Shown here piece after piece: positions 40,320 to 50,345 of a stretch of DNA of 64,000 nucleotides. A program made the translations under genes and the position numbers. Source of the stretch: an endosymbiont of unidentified scaly snail isolate Monju. GTDB taxonomy: Bacteria; Pseudomonadota; Gammaproteobacteria; Chromatiales; Chromatiaceae. Location of the stretch: assembly GCF_000801295.1 (NCBI RefSeq), contig NZ_AP012978.1:1364001-1428000 (forward strand). The letters are read 5' to 3'. Each line of letters starts with the position of its first letter. Within the stretch, counting starts at the first letter, position 1. The notes under the pieces are model-generated. The model was not told the origin of the DNA, made no database searches, and saw nothing but the letters and a program-made list of their open reading frames with translations.

Positions 40320-40514
40320 TCAGGCGTAGGGGATCATGCGGCGGGCCGCGGCCACGTCGTTCTTGTGCAACATGGACGGCGCGCGCAGGTGACGCTTACG
40401 CTTGGTGGATTTCTTCGTCAGGATGTGACGGCGGTGCGACTGGTTGCGCTTGATGCCACCGGCGGTGACACGGAAGCGCTTGGCTGCACCCCGGAGGGTC
40501 TTGATCTTGGGCAT
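40320..40514 (-). CDS. rpmI: 50S ribosomal protein L35
   Basis: A 64-residue basic protein: [35 protein letters not shown] and [12 protein letters not shown]. It has the normal length and place between infC and rplT. Confidence 0.97.
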   Translation of the reverse strand: MPKIKTLRGAAKRFRVTAGGIKRNQSHRRHILTKKSTKRKRHLRAPSMLHKNDVAAARRMIPYA

Positions 40515-40541
40515 TTTGCTGTCTCCTGTATCGAGGTTGCT

Positions 40542-40573
40542 TCAGGGTGACCCAGGCTCAGGGTGACCCAGGC
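40542..40573. repeat. Exact 16-bp tandem duplication before rpmI
   Basis: TCAGGGTGACCCAGGC occurs twice head to tail. Each unit contains the near-palindrome GGGTGACCC. It lies in the infC-rpmI intergenic mRNA. Confidence 0.7.
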
Positions 40574-40622
40574 AATGCCTTGGGCCCGGCCACCCGTGGC
40601 GGCGATGCCGCCGGATTCGGTA

Positions 40623-41144
40623 TCACTTCTTCAGCGGACTGAGCACCATCACCATCTGGCGCCCTTCCATGATCGGTCGCTGCTCCACCTGGGAGATGTC
40701 GGCCAGGTCACGCTCGACGCGCTGGAGCATCTCCAGCCCAAGCTCGCGGTGGGCATGCTCGCGACCACGAAAACGCATGGTCACCTTGCACTTGTCGCCG
40801 TTTTCGAGAAACCGCCTGAGGTTGCGCAGCTTGACCTTGTAGTCGCCGATGTCGGTTCCGGGCCGGAACTTGACCTCCTTGACCTGGACCTGTTTCTGCT
40901 TCTTGCGCGCCTCCTGCCGCTGTTTCTTCTGCTCGAACACGAACTTGCCATAGTCCATGATGCGGCAGACAGGCGGCTCGGCGTTGGGAACGATCTCCAC
41001 CAGATCGAGCCCGGCGCCGTCGGCGATACGCTGGGCCTCCTCGAGGCTGACGATCCCGATCTGTTCCCCATCTGCGCCGATGAGCCTGACCTCGGGGGCG
41101 GTGATGTCTCCGTTCAGACGATTGCGCTTTTCTTGTTTTGCGAT
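40623..41144 (-). CDS. infC: Translation initiation factor IF-3, ATC start
   Basis: A 173-residue factor: [62 protein letters not shown] and [13 protein letters not shown]. No ATG, GTG or TTG suits the N terminus. A GGAGG at 41158-41154 lies 9 nt before ATC 41144 ([12 protein letters not shown]). IF-3 rejects non-canonical starts, and E. coli infC uses ATT for autoregulation; the ATC here should work in the same way. Confidence 0.93.
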   Translation of the reverse strand: MAKQEKRNRLNGDITAPEVRLIGADGEQIGIVSLEEAQRIADGAGLDLVEIVPNAEPPVCRIMDYGKFVFEQKKQRQEARKKQKQVQVKEVKFRPGTDIGDYKVKLRNLRRFLENGDKCKVTMRFRGREHAHRELGLEMLQRVERDLADISQVEQRPIMEGRQMVMVLSPLKK

Positions 41145-41171
41145 GTCCTGATTCCTCCAAAAAACAAAACC

Positions 41172-41215
41172 GCCCGACAACAGGGCATGCCTTGGGGCAT
41201 GCTTGCTGATCGGGC
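41172..41215 (-). terminator. Two-part hairpin in the thrS-infC junction
   Basis: Outer arms GCCCGA/TCGGGC enclose a perfect GCATGCC-4 nt-GGCATGC hairpin; a T-rich stretch (GGTTTTGTTTTTTGG) follows on the minus strand just before the infC ribosome site. It could end thrS transcription in part, or regulate infC. Confidence 0.65.
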
Positions 41216-41221
41216 AGCTGG

Positions 41222-43132
41222 TCAGGACCGCTGGGCGATCTCCTGCTCGAGATGCCCGGCAAGGTCGTCGAGGGGCATGACCCCCAGATCCTTGCCGTCA
41301 CGGGTTCGCACCGCGACGCTGCGGCCCTCCACTTCACGGTCCCCCACCACCAAGAGGTAGGGCACCTTCTGCAAGGTATGCTCGCGAATTTTAAAACCGA
41401 TCTTCTCGTTTCTCAAGTCCGTTTCCACGCGAATGCCGCGATCCTGCAGGAATTGCGCGACTTCGCCGACGAACGGCGCCTGGCGGTCGGTGATGTTCAT
41501 CACCACCGCCTGCACCGGCGCCAGCCACAGCGGCAGCGCACCGGCATAGTGCTCGATGAGGATGCCGATGAAGCGCTCCAGCGAGCCCAGGATGGCGCGG
41601 TGCAGCATCACCGGCGTCTTCTTGCTGTTGTCCTCGGCGACATAGGTCGCGCCCAGGCGCTCGGGCATGGAGAAGTCGAGCTGGATGGTACCCAGTTGCC
41701 AGACCCGACCCAGGCAGTCGCGCAGGGCGAATTCGATCTTGGGCCCATAGAAGGCCCCCTCGCCCGGCTGCAGTTCCCAGTCCACGCCACGTTCGTTCAG
41801 CGCGTCCTCGAGCGCCTGCTCGGCCTTGTCCCACAGTTCGTCCGACCCCACACGCTGCTCGGGGCGCGTGGACAGCTTGATCTGCACATCCTCGAAGCCG
41901 AAGTCGCGATAGACCTCGAACAGCAGGTCGATGAAGGCCAGCACCTCGGGCAGGATCTGCTCTTCGGTGCAGAAGATGTGCGCATCGTCCTGCACGAAGT
42001 TGCGCACCCGCATCAACCCATGCAGGGTGCCCGAGGGCTCGTTGCGGTGGCAGGAACCGAATTCGGCCAGACGCAGCGGCAGGTCACGGTAGCTCTTGAG
42101 CCCCTGGTTGAAGATCTGAATGTGTGCCGGGCAGTTCATCGGCTTGATCGCGTAGTCGCGATTTTCCGAGTGCGTGGTGAAGATCATGTCGCCGAACTTG
42201 TCCCAGTGGCCCGACTTCTCCCACAGGCTGCGATCGATCACCTGCGGGGTGTGCACCTCCTGGTAGCCATGCGCACGCAATTTCTCGCGGATGTAGTTCT
42301 CGATCGTGAGATAGATGCGCCAGCCCTTGTCGTGCCAGAACACCATGCCCGGCGCCTCTTCCTGGGTGTGGAACAGGTCGAGCTGGCGGCCGATGCGTCG
42401 GTGATCGCGCTTCTCGGCCTCTTCCAGGCGCTTGAGATAGGCCTTGAGCTCCTTCTTGTCGCGCCACGCCGTGCCGTAGATGCGTTGCAGCATGGCGTTG
42501 TTCGCGTCCCCCCGCCAGTAGGCGCCGGCCAGCTTCATCAGCTTGAAGGCCTTGGGCAGCTTGCCGGTGCTGGGCAGATGCGGACCACGGCAGACGTCGA
42601 ACCAGTCGCCCTGACGGTAGACCGAGATCTCCTCGCCCTCGGGGATGGCGTCGATGATCTCGACCTTGTAGTGCTCGCCGATCTCGCTGAAGACCTTCTT
42701 CGCCTCCTCGCGGTCCCAGACCTCGCGCTCGATGGGCAGGTCGCGGCCGACGATCTCGCGCATGCGATCCTCGATCTTCTGCAGATCCTCGGGCGTGAAG
42801 GGCTCCTCGCGCGCGAAGTCGTAGTAGAAGCCGTCCTCGATCGCCGGGCCGATGGTCACCTGGGTGCCCGGATAGAGCTCCTGCACCGCCTGCGCCATCA
42901 CGTGCGCCGCATCGTGGCGGATCAACTCCAGCGCCTCCTCGTCGCGCGCGGTGACGATCGCCAGATCGGCATCACGGTCGATGGTACGCGAGAGATCCAC
43001 CAGTTCGCCGTCGAGCTTGCCGGCGAGTGCGGCCTTGGCCAGCCCCGGACCGATATCAGCGGCCACCTCGGCGACCGTCACCGGGTGGTCATAGGCGCGC
43101 TGGGAACCGTCGGGCAACGTGATGACAGGCAT
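41222..43132 (-). CDS. thrS: Threonyl-tRNA synthetase
   Basis: A 636-residue enzyme with TGS ([20 protein letters not shown]), the editing domain (about 65-225, with [11 protein letters not shown]), and the class II core with [30 protein letters not shown] and [16 protein letters not shown], then an anticodon-binding domain. ATG 43132 has a GAGGAAGG site; longer readings lie in the leader. Confidence 0.97.
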   Translation of the reverse strand: MPVITLPDGSQRAYDHPVTVAEVAADIGPGLAKAALAGKLDGELVDLSRTIDRDADLAIVTARDEEALELIRHDAAHVMAQAVQELYPGTQVTIGPAIEDGFYYDFAREEPFTPEDLQKIEDRMREIVGRDLPIEREVWDREEAKKVFSEIGEHYKVEIIDAIPEGEEISVYRQGDWFDVCRGPHLPSTGKLPKAFKLMKLAGAYWRGDANNAMLQRIYGTAWRDKKELKAYLKRLEEAEKRDHRRIGRQLDLFHTQEEAPGMVFWHDKGWRIYLTIENYIREKLRAHGYQEVHTPQVIDRSLWEKSGHWDKFGDMIFTTHSENRDYAIKPMNCPAHIQIFNQGLKSYRDLPLRLAEFGSCHRNEPSGTLHGLMRVRNFVQDDAHIFCTEEQILPEVLAFIDLLFEVYRDFGFEDVQIKLSTRPEQRVGSDELWDKAEQALEDALNERGVDWELQPGEGAFYGPKIEFALRDCLGRVWQLGTIQLDFSMPERLGATYVAEDNSKKTPVMLHRAILGSLERFIGILIEHYAGALPLWLAPVQAVVMNITDRQAPFVGEVAQFLQDRGIRVETDLRNEKIGFKIREHTLQKVPYLLVVGDREVEGRSVAVRTRDGKDLGVMPLDDLAGHLEQEIAQRS

Positions 43133-43152
43133 GTTCCTTCCTCGATGAAACG

Positions 43153-43174
43153 AAAAGGCGCCGGGGCCCGGCGC
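43153..43174 (-). terminator. Terminator-like hairpin between bioA and thrS
   Basis: GCGCCGG and CCGGCGC with a 3-nt loop, followed by TTTT on the minus strand. It lies 16 nt after the bioA stop and just upstream of the thrS ribosome site. A perfect TATAAT (43194-43189, minus) overlaps the bioA end, without a good -35. Confidence 0.6.
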
Positions 43175-43189
43175 TGGATCGGCCGGCAA

Positions 43190-44500
43190 TTATATAGAAG
43201 CGTTCCGCGGAACGCAGCGCCCACCGTGGACCGTCAGCTCGCCGACCACCTCGACCACTGCGCCACACAGCCGCGCCAGGTCCTCCTCGTCGATCACATA
43301 CGGGGGCATCAGGTAGACCAGGCGCCCGAAGGGACGCACCCAGACGCCGTGTTCCACGAAGCGCGGCTGGACCGTCTTCATGTCCACCGGATCGGTGAGT
43401 TCGACCACACCGATGGCCCCCAGTACGCGCACCTCGGCGACGTGGGGCAACGCGGCGCAGGGCGCGAGCCCGCGGCGCAGACCGTCCTCGATGGCGTCGA
43501 CCCGCGCCTGCCAGGGCGACTCGAGCAACAAGTCGATGCTCGCGCGCGCCACCGCGCAGGCCAGTGGATTGGCCATGAAGGTGGGGCCGTGCATGAACAG
43601 CCCCGGCTCGCCTCCGGCGATGGTGCCGGCGATCTTCGGGGTAGTCAGCAGGGCCGCCAGGGTCATGTAGCCCCCCGTCAACGCCTTGCCCAGGGCGAGG
43701 ATGTCCGGCGTCACGCCGGCGTGCTCGCAGGCGAACAGATGCCCGCTACGCCCGAAGCCGGTGGCGATTTCGTCGGCGATCAGCGGAATATCGTGGCGGT
43801 CGCACAAGGCGCGCACCGCGCGCAGCCAGTCGGCCGAGTAGAAGCGCATGCCGCCAGCACCCTGCACGATGGGCTCGAGGATCACCCCGGCCAGCGAGTC
43901 GGCATGCTCGGCAAAGGCCGCCTCGAGCGCGGCCAGGTGATGCGCCTCGCAGGGCTGGCCAAAGGCCGGTTCGGGCCGGTCCACGAACAGCTGTTGCGGC
44001 AGCACCTCGCGGAACAGACCGTGCATGCCGGTGACCGGATCGCACACCGACATGGCGTGCAGGGTGTCGCCGTGATAGCCACCGCGCGGCACCAGGAAGC
44101 GCCGCCCCGGCCGCCCGCGCGCGATCTGGTACTGGATGGCCATCTTCATCGCTGCCTCGATGGCCACCGAGCCCGAATCGGCGAAGAACACCACATCCAG
44201 CCCGTCGGGCGTGATCGCCACCAGGCGCTCGGCCAGTGCAACGGCCGGCTCGTGGGTGAGCCCGCCGAACATGACGTGCGCCATGTCCCGCAACTGGTGC
44301 TCGATCGCAGCATTGAGTACCGGGTGGTTGTAACCGTGGATCACGCACCACCAGGAGGCCATGCCGTCGATCAACTCGCGCCCCTCCTCCAGGTACAGCC
44401 GCACCCCCTCGGCACGGCGCACGCCGAACAGCGGCAGGTCGGCACCCCAGGCGCTGTAGGGGTGCCAAAGGCAACGGGCATCGCGTTCACATAAGTCCAT
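43190..44500 (-). CDS. bioA: Adenosylmethionine-8-amino-7-oxononanoate aminotransferase BioA
   Basis: A 436-residue class III PLP aminotransferase of biotin synthesis that uses SAM as amino donor. It has the BioA block HPYSAW..LPLFGV, GMASWWCVIHGYNHPVLN, FFADSGSVAIEAAMKMA, IPLIADEIATGFGRSGHLFA, the PLP Lys in LALGKALTGGYM and HGPTFMANPLACAVA. No other bio gene is adjacent. Confidence 0.96.
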   Translation of the reverse strand: MDLCERDARCLWHPYSAWGADLPLFGVRRAEGVRLYLEEGRELIDGMASWWCVIHGYNHPVLNAAIEHQLRDMAHVMFGGLTHEPAVALAERLVAITPDGLDVVFFADSGSVAIEAAMKMAIQYQIARGRPGRRFLVPRGGYHGDTLHAMSVCDPVTGMHGLFREVLPQQLFVDRPEPAFGQPCEAHHLAALEAAFAEHADSLAGVILEPIVQGAGGMRFYSADWLRAVRALCDRHDIPLIADEIATGFGRSGHLFACEHAGVTPDILALGKALTGGYMTLAALLTTPKIAGTIAGGEPGLFMHGPTFMANPLACAVARASIDLLLESPWQARVDAIEDGLRRGLAPCAALPHVAEVRVLGAIGVVELTDPVDMKTVQPRFVEHGVWVRPFGRLVYLMPPYVIDEEDLARLCGAVVEVVGELTVHGGRCVPRNASI

Positions 44501-44746
44501 ATGGCCGTTCCATAATGTGTCCTCAGGTGGGCAGGGGTTCGATATCGTGCCGGATGTGCGGCATAAACGCCGCCCCCCTGCGGTTTCCCCTCAAGTTGTC
44601 AGGAAATATGCCGAAACACTTTCCCGAGCGCTCCGAATAGTGAGCCGACAAGCCGATTCAAAGAGGCCGCAGGTCGATTGCGCTCATATCGTAACCGCCA
44701 TAGCCTACCGAATCGGCGATCGCCTCCCTCACGCAACAGGCATTCT
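44501..44746. other. Intergenic region between bioA and the PBP-like gene
   Basis: 246 bp upstream of two divergent genes. No supported gene, RNA or clear operator. It marks the left edge of the accessory block. Confidence 0.4.
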
Positions 44747-45214
44747 ATGAGCACGGATAGCGGCCATTTCCCGAAACACGGTCAGGGAAAGAGAAGAACC
44801 CTCCTCGCCGCCATGTTCATTCTGCTGCTGTTTTCGATGGGCCTGACGCAGGCCGGAGAGGTCGTGATCATTGCGCATCCCGGAACAGATGCCCGGACGT
44901 TCAGTCGCAACACCGCCCGCCTGCTGTTCTCACAGAAACGCAACCGTTGGAAAAACGGGCAACCGGTACACGTCTATGTCCTCGAGGACGACCACCCGGT
45001 ACACCGCGAATTCTCCCGCAGGATTCTGAAACTCTACCCAAGGCAACTGCGCCGGATATGGGATATTCGGACCTATTCGGGGACCGGCCAGGCGCCGCGC
45101 ACCGTATATTCTGTGCGTGAAATGCTGGAGCAGGTTGCATCGCAACCTGGGGCCATCGGCTATGCGCCAAAAGATCAAATCGACGGCCGGGTCAAGGTCA
45201 TCGAGGTGAAATGA
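44747..45214 (+). CDS. Small exported PBP-like (phosphate-binding-type) protein
   Basis: A 155-residue protein. After a charged N terminus, residues 18-36 form a signal (LLAAMFILLLFSMGLTQAG). The mature part EVVIIAHPGTDARTFSRNTARLLFSQKRNRWKNG..PVHVYVLEDDHPVHREFSRRIL..QPGAIGYAPKD is the short PBP-like domain related to phosphate-binding PstS. Such single-lobe proteins are of unknown role. The TGA ends one base before IS copy B, so the gene is complete. Its start is inferred from the signal. Confidence 0.75.
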   Translation: MSTDSGHFPKHGQGKRRTLLAAMFILLLFSMGLTQAGEVVIIAHPGTDARTFSRNTARLLFSQKRNRWKNGQPVHVYVLEDDHPVHREFSRRILKLYPRQLRRIWDIRTYSGTGQAPRTVYSVREMLEQVASQPGAIGYAPKDQIDGRVKVIEVK

Positions 45215-45266
45215 CTGAACCGTCCCGGGTTTCCCGGAGACTCCATTTCTTGAGAGGATAGAGTCT

Positions 45267-45425
45267 ATGGATACGAGCAAGAGATATTCCCCTGAGGTCC
45301 GGGAACGGGCGGTTCGCATGGTGTTTGATCATCAGGGCGAGCATGATTCCCAATGGGCGGCGATGACCTCCATCGCGGCCAAGATCGGCTGTACTGCGCA
45401 AATGGGTGAGACAGGCCGAGCGTGA
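45267..45425 (+). pseudogene. IS3-family OrfA, frameshifted (copy B)
   Basis: Reads [20 protein letters not shown] and [17 protein letters not shown] (helix-turn-helix), then leaves frame and stops at TGA 45423. The remainder ([15 protein letters not shown]..) continues in another frame to about 45578. Confidence 0.82.
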
Positions 45426-45523
45426 TCAAGGACTGCGTGAGGGTCTGACGACGTCGGAGCGCGAGCGGCTCAAGGCCTTGGAACGGGAGAACCGGGAGCT
45501 GAGGCGGGCCAACGAGATTCTGA

Positions 45524-46474
<951 letters not shown>

Positions 46475-46513
46475 CTCAAACAAAACAGTCTCCGGAATAT
46501 CCGGGGCGGTTCA

Positions 46514-46767
46514 GTCTCCAGAATCGACTCGACCTTCGACAGCCATCATGGTCCCGGCCGCCCTGCGTCCGTTGTCTTGCGCTACGCCCCCTTGTTTCGC
46601 AGCGCGAGACAACTCTCACAAATGGCTTGACGCCGCGTTCGGATGCTCGCTTTGTTTCCCCTCCAGCGAGTTTCGCGCCCGCCGGGTAAACAGTCTCGCC
46701 TCGCGGCTACCGGGGACTACCCGCCTTCGCTTCGCTCTCCTTGGCGGGCAGCGTATGTTACCTTGAA
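46514..46767. other. Non-coding stretch with a 16-bp hairpin, between IS copy B and attC4
   Basis: GTTGTCTTGCGCTACG (46571-46586) pairs with CGCAGCGCGAGACAAC (46598-46613) at 14 of 16 positions. Further GC-rich inverted repeats occur up to 46750. No open frame looks like a protein. It may be the worn end of the cassette array or an ORF-less cassette. Confidence 0.45.
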
Positions 46768-46850
46768 AACTAACGCCGCGAATCACCGGCAGTAAAAAGC
46801 AGAGCAAAGCGGCGCTTTATTACTGTCCGAGTGGATTTTCCTTGTTAGGC
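46768..46850 (-). repeat. attC4, recombination site of the CEO-synthase-like cassette
   Basis: 83 bp. On the minus strand it begins with R'' GCCTAAC (containing the TAA stop of the gene) and ends with R' GTTAGTT. The inner arms, plus strand CGGCAGTAAAAAGC and GCTTTATTACTGTCCG, are complementary with one unpaired extra base, as in folded attC sites. Confidence 0.75.
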
Positions 46851-48026
46851 ATTAACCTTGTTCGAGACGGCATTTCCAACCGGATTGATGTGGGCGTGTG
46901 GGTAGTGCGGCTCACGCTTTTGAAACGACAGAATAGAGGGGTCCTGAATCACGCCACCATCAATATTTATAGCCTTTCGAATAGTCTCATTTTGCTGCCA
47001 ACCATCACGGCCCGCCACCACAGTCGGTAAATAAAAAATGAGAGCGGCAGAGATTGATCGCGTTGCACTTTCCCAGAGATAGCTTGGAGTATGATCCACT
47101 GCGTAGTAATCTATGGTTTCATATTTAAACATAGGATTCTTGAATGTGGTTGGTTTGGCAAAAAAGAATCCCATACCCTCGTCGCAACTGACATCAATAA
47201 TCAGGCTGTTGGGCTTGAGGTATGAACTTTCCGCTTCGGTCACAAAGTGGATGGGATTTTCTGTTTCTTGAAAGGTTCCGTTTATGATGATATCTGCTTC
47301 ACTGATCAGATCAGTCAACGGCCGCGTAGTTCCATCGTGTTCCACCACCAACATGCGTGCCTCGCCCTCATTGCCTGCCCGAATCCGGACATAGTGACAA
47401 TCAAGTACCTCTTCACGTACTTCGTGGTCGGGGCGCTGAATGCAGATTGTGATATCTCTAAAACCATGCGCCTTGAGGGCGTATATCGCCCCACGGCTGA
47501 CGGCACCGAAACCGAAAATGATCGTTTTGCGTTGGTTGCCGTAATGCCCATCGATACCTTTGAGTTGCAAGGCATGTATTACTGCGCAATAGCCAGCCAT
47601 TTCGTTGTTCTTATAGAACGTGTGGCGGCCAATCTGACCGTCAGGAGTCCAAACAAACATTTCCTCAAAGGCAATGAGCGTCAGCTTACGATCGAGTGCA
47701 GCCTGGGTGATATCCCGTTGCTGTACACAATGCACATAGCCCCAAAGTGTTCCTCCTTCGCGAAGTTCTTGTAAATCAGCTAATACTGGCTTGGTAATGA
47801 TAACCGTGCCAATGTCGGCCAATAAATCGTGGCGTGTGGCAATGCCACCCGTCTGAGCAGCAATTTCCGAGTCTGCGATACCGAATAGTGCTCCATAACC
47901 CTCTTCAAATATCAGCTGGCGGCGAATGTCTTCAGGAATGCGCGGCAAATGCTCTGGATGGATTGGAGGCCGTCGCTCATCTTCTTTTTTTGAAGTCCCA
48001 ATGACTCCCAATGTTAATTTACTCAT
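46845..48026 (-). CDS. N5-(carboxyethyl)ornithine-synthase-like dehydrogenase (cassette 4)
   Basis: A 393-residue protein of the alanine-dehydrogenase/CEO-synthase superfamily. N-terminal ERRPPIHPEHLPRIPEDIRRQLIFEEGYG, TVIITKPVLADLQEL, GYVHCVQQRDITQAALDRKLTLIAFE and the nucleotide fold IIFGFGAVSRGAIYALKAHGF resemble lactococcal CEO synthase, which reductively joins pyruvate and ornithine with NADPH. ATG 48026 has an AAGGAAA site. The TAA lies in the R'' box of attC4. The exact substrate is uncertain; a metabolic dehydrogenase is unusual cassette cargo. Confidence 0.8.
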   Translation of the reverse strand: MSKLTLGVIGTSKKEDERRPPIHPEHLPRIPEDIRRQLIFEEGYGALFGIADSEIAAQTGGIATRHDLLADIGTVIITKPVLADLQELREGGTLWGYVHCVQQRDITQAALDRKLTLIAFEEMFVWTPDGQIGRHTFYKNNEMAGYCAVIHALQLKGIDGHYGNQRKTIIFGFGAVSRGAIYALKAHGFRDITICIQRPDHEVREEVLDCHYVRIRAGNEGEARMLVVEHDGTTRPLTDLISEADIIINGTFQETENPIHFVTEAESSYLKPNSLIIDVSCDEGMGFFFAKPTTFKNPMFKYETIDYYAVDHTPSYLWESATRSISAALIFYLPTVVAGRDGWQQNETIRKAINIDGGVIQDPSILSFQKREPHYPHAHINPVGNAVSNKVNA

Positions 48027-48238
48027 GCCGTTTCCTTTTAATAAACAAATCAACACGTGTGCCTTCATGAACGAATTATCAGCTTCGCCAATAGGCCTGC
48101 TTTTTTATGCTCTGGTCTGTCGCAAACGTTCCAGAGTTTCAGTTTTTCAGAAAGTGAAACACTGTACAAATGACGGGTGTATCAAACCTAACGACCAAGC
48201 TGTGCGGCGCAAACGAAGCGCAGCGGAGTTTGCGGAAT

Positions 48239-49487
48239 CTTCCCCCGATAAAGTTGACACCTAATCACGCTGCCACTCCTAGTTCAAATGCCTTTGGGCT
48301 CTGGTATCCCAGCGACGAATGCAGCCGCTCTTCATTGTAGAACGCGATATACCTCGCTATCTGTCGCCGCAACTGCTGCTCGCTACTGAAGGACAAGCCG
48401 TGGTAGGCATCCGACTTGAAGCTGTGAAAAAATGATTCCATGTGGGCGTTGTCGGTCATCTTGCATGGCCGGTTCATGCTCTGAATATAGCCCAGCCCCT
48501 TGAGCCGATCGCGGAACGCATGCGCCGCGTACTCGATACCGCGGTCAGAGTGGAAAATGACGGCCCCCTTCGGTCTTCGCCCCGCCACCGCCCGGTTCAG
48601 CGCCAACAAGGTCAGGCGAACCCCCTTGGTCCGCCCCAGGCACCAGCCGATGATCTGCCGGCTGTACTTGTCCATCACGGTAGCCAGGTAGCGCCACTGA
48701 CGACCCACCTTGAGGTAGGTGATGTCTCCCACCCATACCTGGTTGGGCCCGTCGATCATCACGCCCAGGCTCCGGTTGGGGATGGCGCGAAAGAAGGCGT
48801 GGTTTGCCGGGTGCGCCTGGTAAAGGTTGCTCGACCGTGCCCGCAGGCCATTTTCTCTCATCAGTCGCGCTACACGCTTCTCCGAGACGGCCACACCGTG
48901 TCGCTTGAGGCTGACATGCACTCGAGGGCTTCCATAGGTGTTGCCGCTCTCCCGGTGTAGCGTCTCGATCTTCTTGAGCAACCGATCATCCTCCCGCCGG
49001 CGGGCGCATTCACCACGCCGGCGCCAGGCGTAGTACCCGGCGCGGGTCACTCCATATACCCGGCACATGGCGCTGACGCTCAGTTCGTCCCGCTTCTGCT
49101 CTATGAACGCGAAGATTTCGCCTTTCGTTCGGAACAGAACCGGATGGCCTTTTTTAGGATTTCATGCTCCTCCTTGAGTCTTGCATAATCCCGTTCGAGT
49201 TGCCTCAGCCGCTTCAACTCGGCGGCAGCCTTCGGGTCGACCAGCTTCTTCATTGCCCCCTCCAGCTTGCCCTCCCGCATCTCCTTGCGCCATCGTGACA
49301 ACATGAAGGGGTGGATGTCCAATTCTTCCGCCACATCCTTCACCTTCACACCCGGAAGGTAACTCAGCCTCACCGCTGTCGCCTTGAAATCCTCACTGTA
49401 CTGACGGACCTTCCTCGGCCCCTTGATTCTTGCCATTTTCCACCTCCCCAAGGTTAGTCGAAGGTGTCTACTTTTTCGGGGGAGGTT
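48239..49487 (-). mobile_element. Intact IS3-family element (copy C) inside attC3
   Basis: About 1.25 kb with ends TCCCCCGATAAAGTTGACACC and, inverted, TCCCCCGAAAAAGTAGACACC. It has an orfA/orfB pair with a programmed frameshift site. It is unrelated in sequence to copies A and B. Exact ends are uncertain by a few bases and no target duplication could be read. Confidence 0.88.
48265..49436 (-). CDS. IS3-family OrfAB transposase via programmed -1 frameshift (copy C)
   Basis: OrfA (49436 to 49101, 111 residues) is VRQYSEDFKATAVRLSYLPG..MLSRWRKEM plus a leucine zipper. At 49155-49149 the minus strand reads A-AAA-AAG, the classic IS3 slippery site. Stepping back one base enters a frame without stops (KKGHPVLFRTKGEIF..) that joins OrfB (from ATG 49068 to 48265): QVWVGDITYL, VMDKYSRQIIGW, IFHSDRGIEY and the Glu region MTDNAHMESFFHSFK. 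No inactivating mutation is visible, so it may be active. Confidence 0.9.
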
Positions 49488-49500
49488 TAGTGGTCCGCGT

Positions 49501-50326
49501 TTATGGCATTGTTATGCGCTTAACGACATTGGCACAGTGAATATCTAAGAAGCTCAGTAGATCTTGAAACCCAGTGTGAACTGTACTCACAAAAGCGTCA
49601 ATCTCAATACCTCTAAATATTTCAATTGACAAAGCTCCCGACTCACTTTCTTTTATTGAAAAATTCACAGCCCCAAAGTGGGCCAAGTAGTCTCGCACAT
49701 CCTTTAGCAAAACAAACCATTCCATATTATTAACAAGATAATCAGTTAATACTGGATCTTTTACCACGCATTTTTCGCTTATTACGTACCTCATTAGGCC
49801 ATTAAAACTTGTGTGCTGCCCGATTCTCGGACCATAAATTGTTTGAAACAGACCAGCTATTGTATCTAGGGTTGCGCGCACTGAAAAAACAAAAGTAAAA
49901 ATACTGGCACGTAACTGGTAAATTTCTTTGTCGAAGGACAACTTGGCTTGCCCACCAGGCAACCTTTCTTTTTTTCTTTATGAATTAAACCTATTGCTTT
50001 TTTTGAAACCCCAATTTCATCCAATGACAGCCTAATAGTATGTATATTATCACGAATCATCCTATATGCAATTTTGTAATATTCAACCGCCGGATAGTAT
50101 TGATACAAATAACCTCCATTGCTTTCGATTTTATAAAATTTTTCTTTTAATTTTAGCAGCGTATTTCGATCATGAATTGCGGATTGAATATTGGATAAAG
50201 GTTGTTCATAGATCGGTTGCTGATAGCAAACAGTCGAGCCTATACAGGCATCAAAAACGTACCGACCATCCCTTTGGATGGCGCTCGTGATGCCTTTTCT
50301 TTGTTGCTGATTAGCTCAAACTTCAT
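49501..50326 (-). pseudogene. AT-rich cassette gene, frameshifted, possibly HEPN-like (cassette 3)
   Basis: Three frames must be joined: MKFELISNKEKASRAPSK from ATG 50326, then GRYVFDACIGSTVCYQQPIY..YYPAVEYYKIAYRMIRDNI, then LRASIFTFVFSVRATLDTIAGLFQ to TAA 49501. The shifts are near 50265 and at a run of seven A (49975-49969). The product would be about 270 residues and helical; RDYLAH matches the R-x4-H motif of HEPN RNases, which is weak evidence alone. The sequence is much more AT-rich than the chromosome. The gene starts 20 nt after the cassette junction. Confidence 0.55.
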
Positions 50327-50345
50327 TCAGTGTCCGATTTTCTGC

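Larger units (their letters stand above)
48186..49517 (-). repeat. attC3, split by an IS3-family insertion
   Basis: The R'' half is minus-strand GCATAAC (49517-49511) and following bases to about 49488. The R' half is 48238-48186, ending GTTAGGT. Rejoined, GACCA/TGGTC and CGCAAAC/GTTTGCG stems are complementary, as expected of one attC of about 83 bp. The IS occupies the centre. Confidence 0.65.

Noticed and set aside
43133-43189. A T-box riboswitch upstream of thrS
   Set aside because: The leader is far too short and lacks the T-box sequence; such elements are mainly in Gram-positive bacteria.
41252-44494. A 1080-codon open frame antisense to thrS and bioA
   Set aside because: It is the complement of two clear genes; its length comes from GC bias.
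46571-46613. This hairpin as a fifth attC
   Set aside because: The ends read GTT..AAC outward, the reverse of attC box order (AAC first, GTT last), on both strands.
46514-46767. A group IIC-attC intron fragment next to attC4
   Set aside because: No GTGCG-type 5' end, no reverse transcriptase and no domain V-like hairpin could be recognised.
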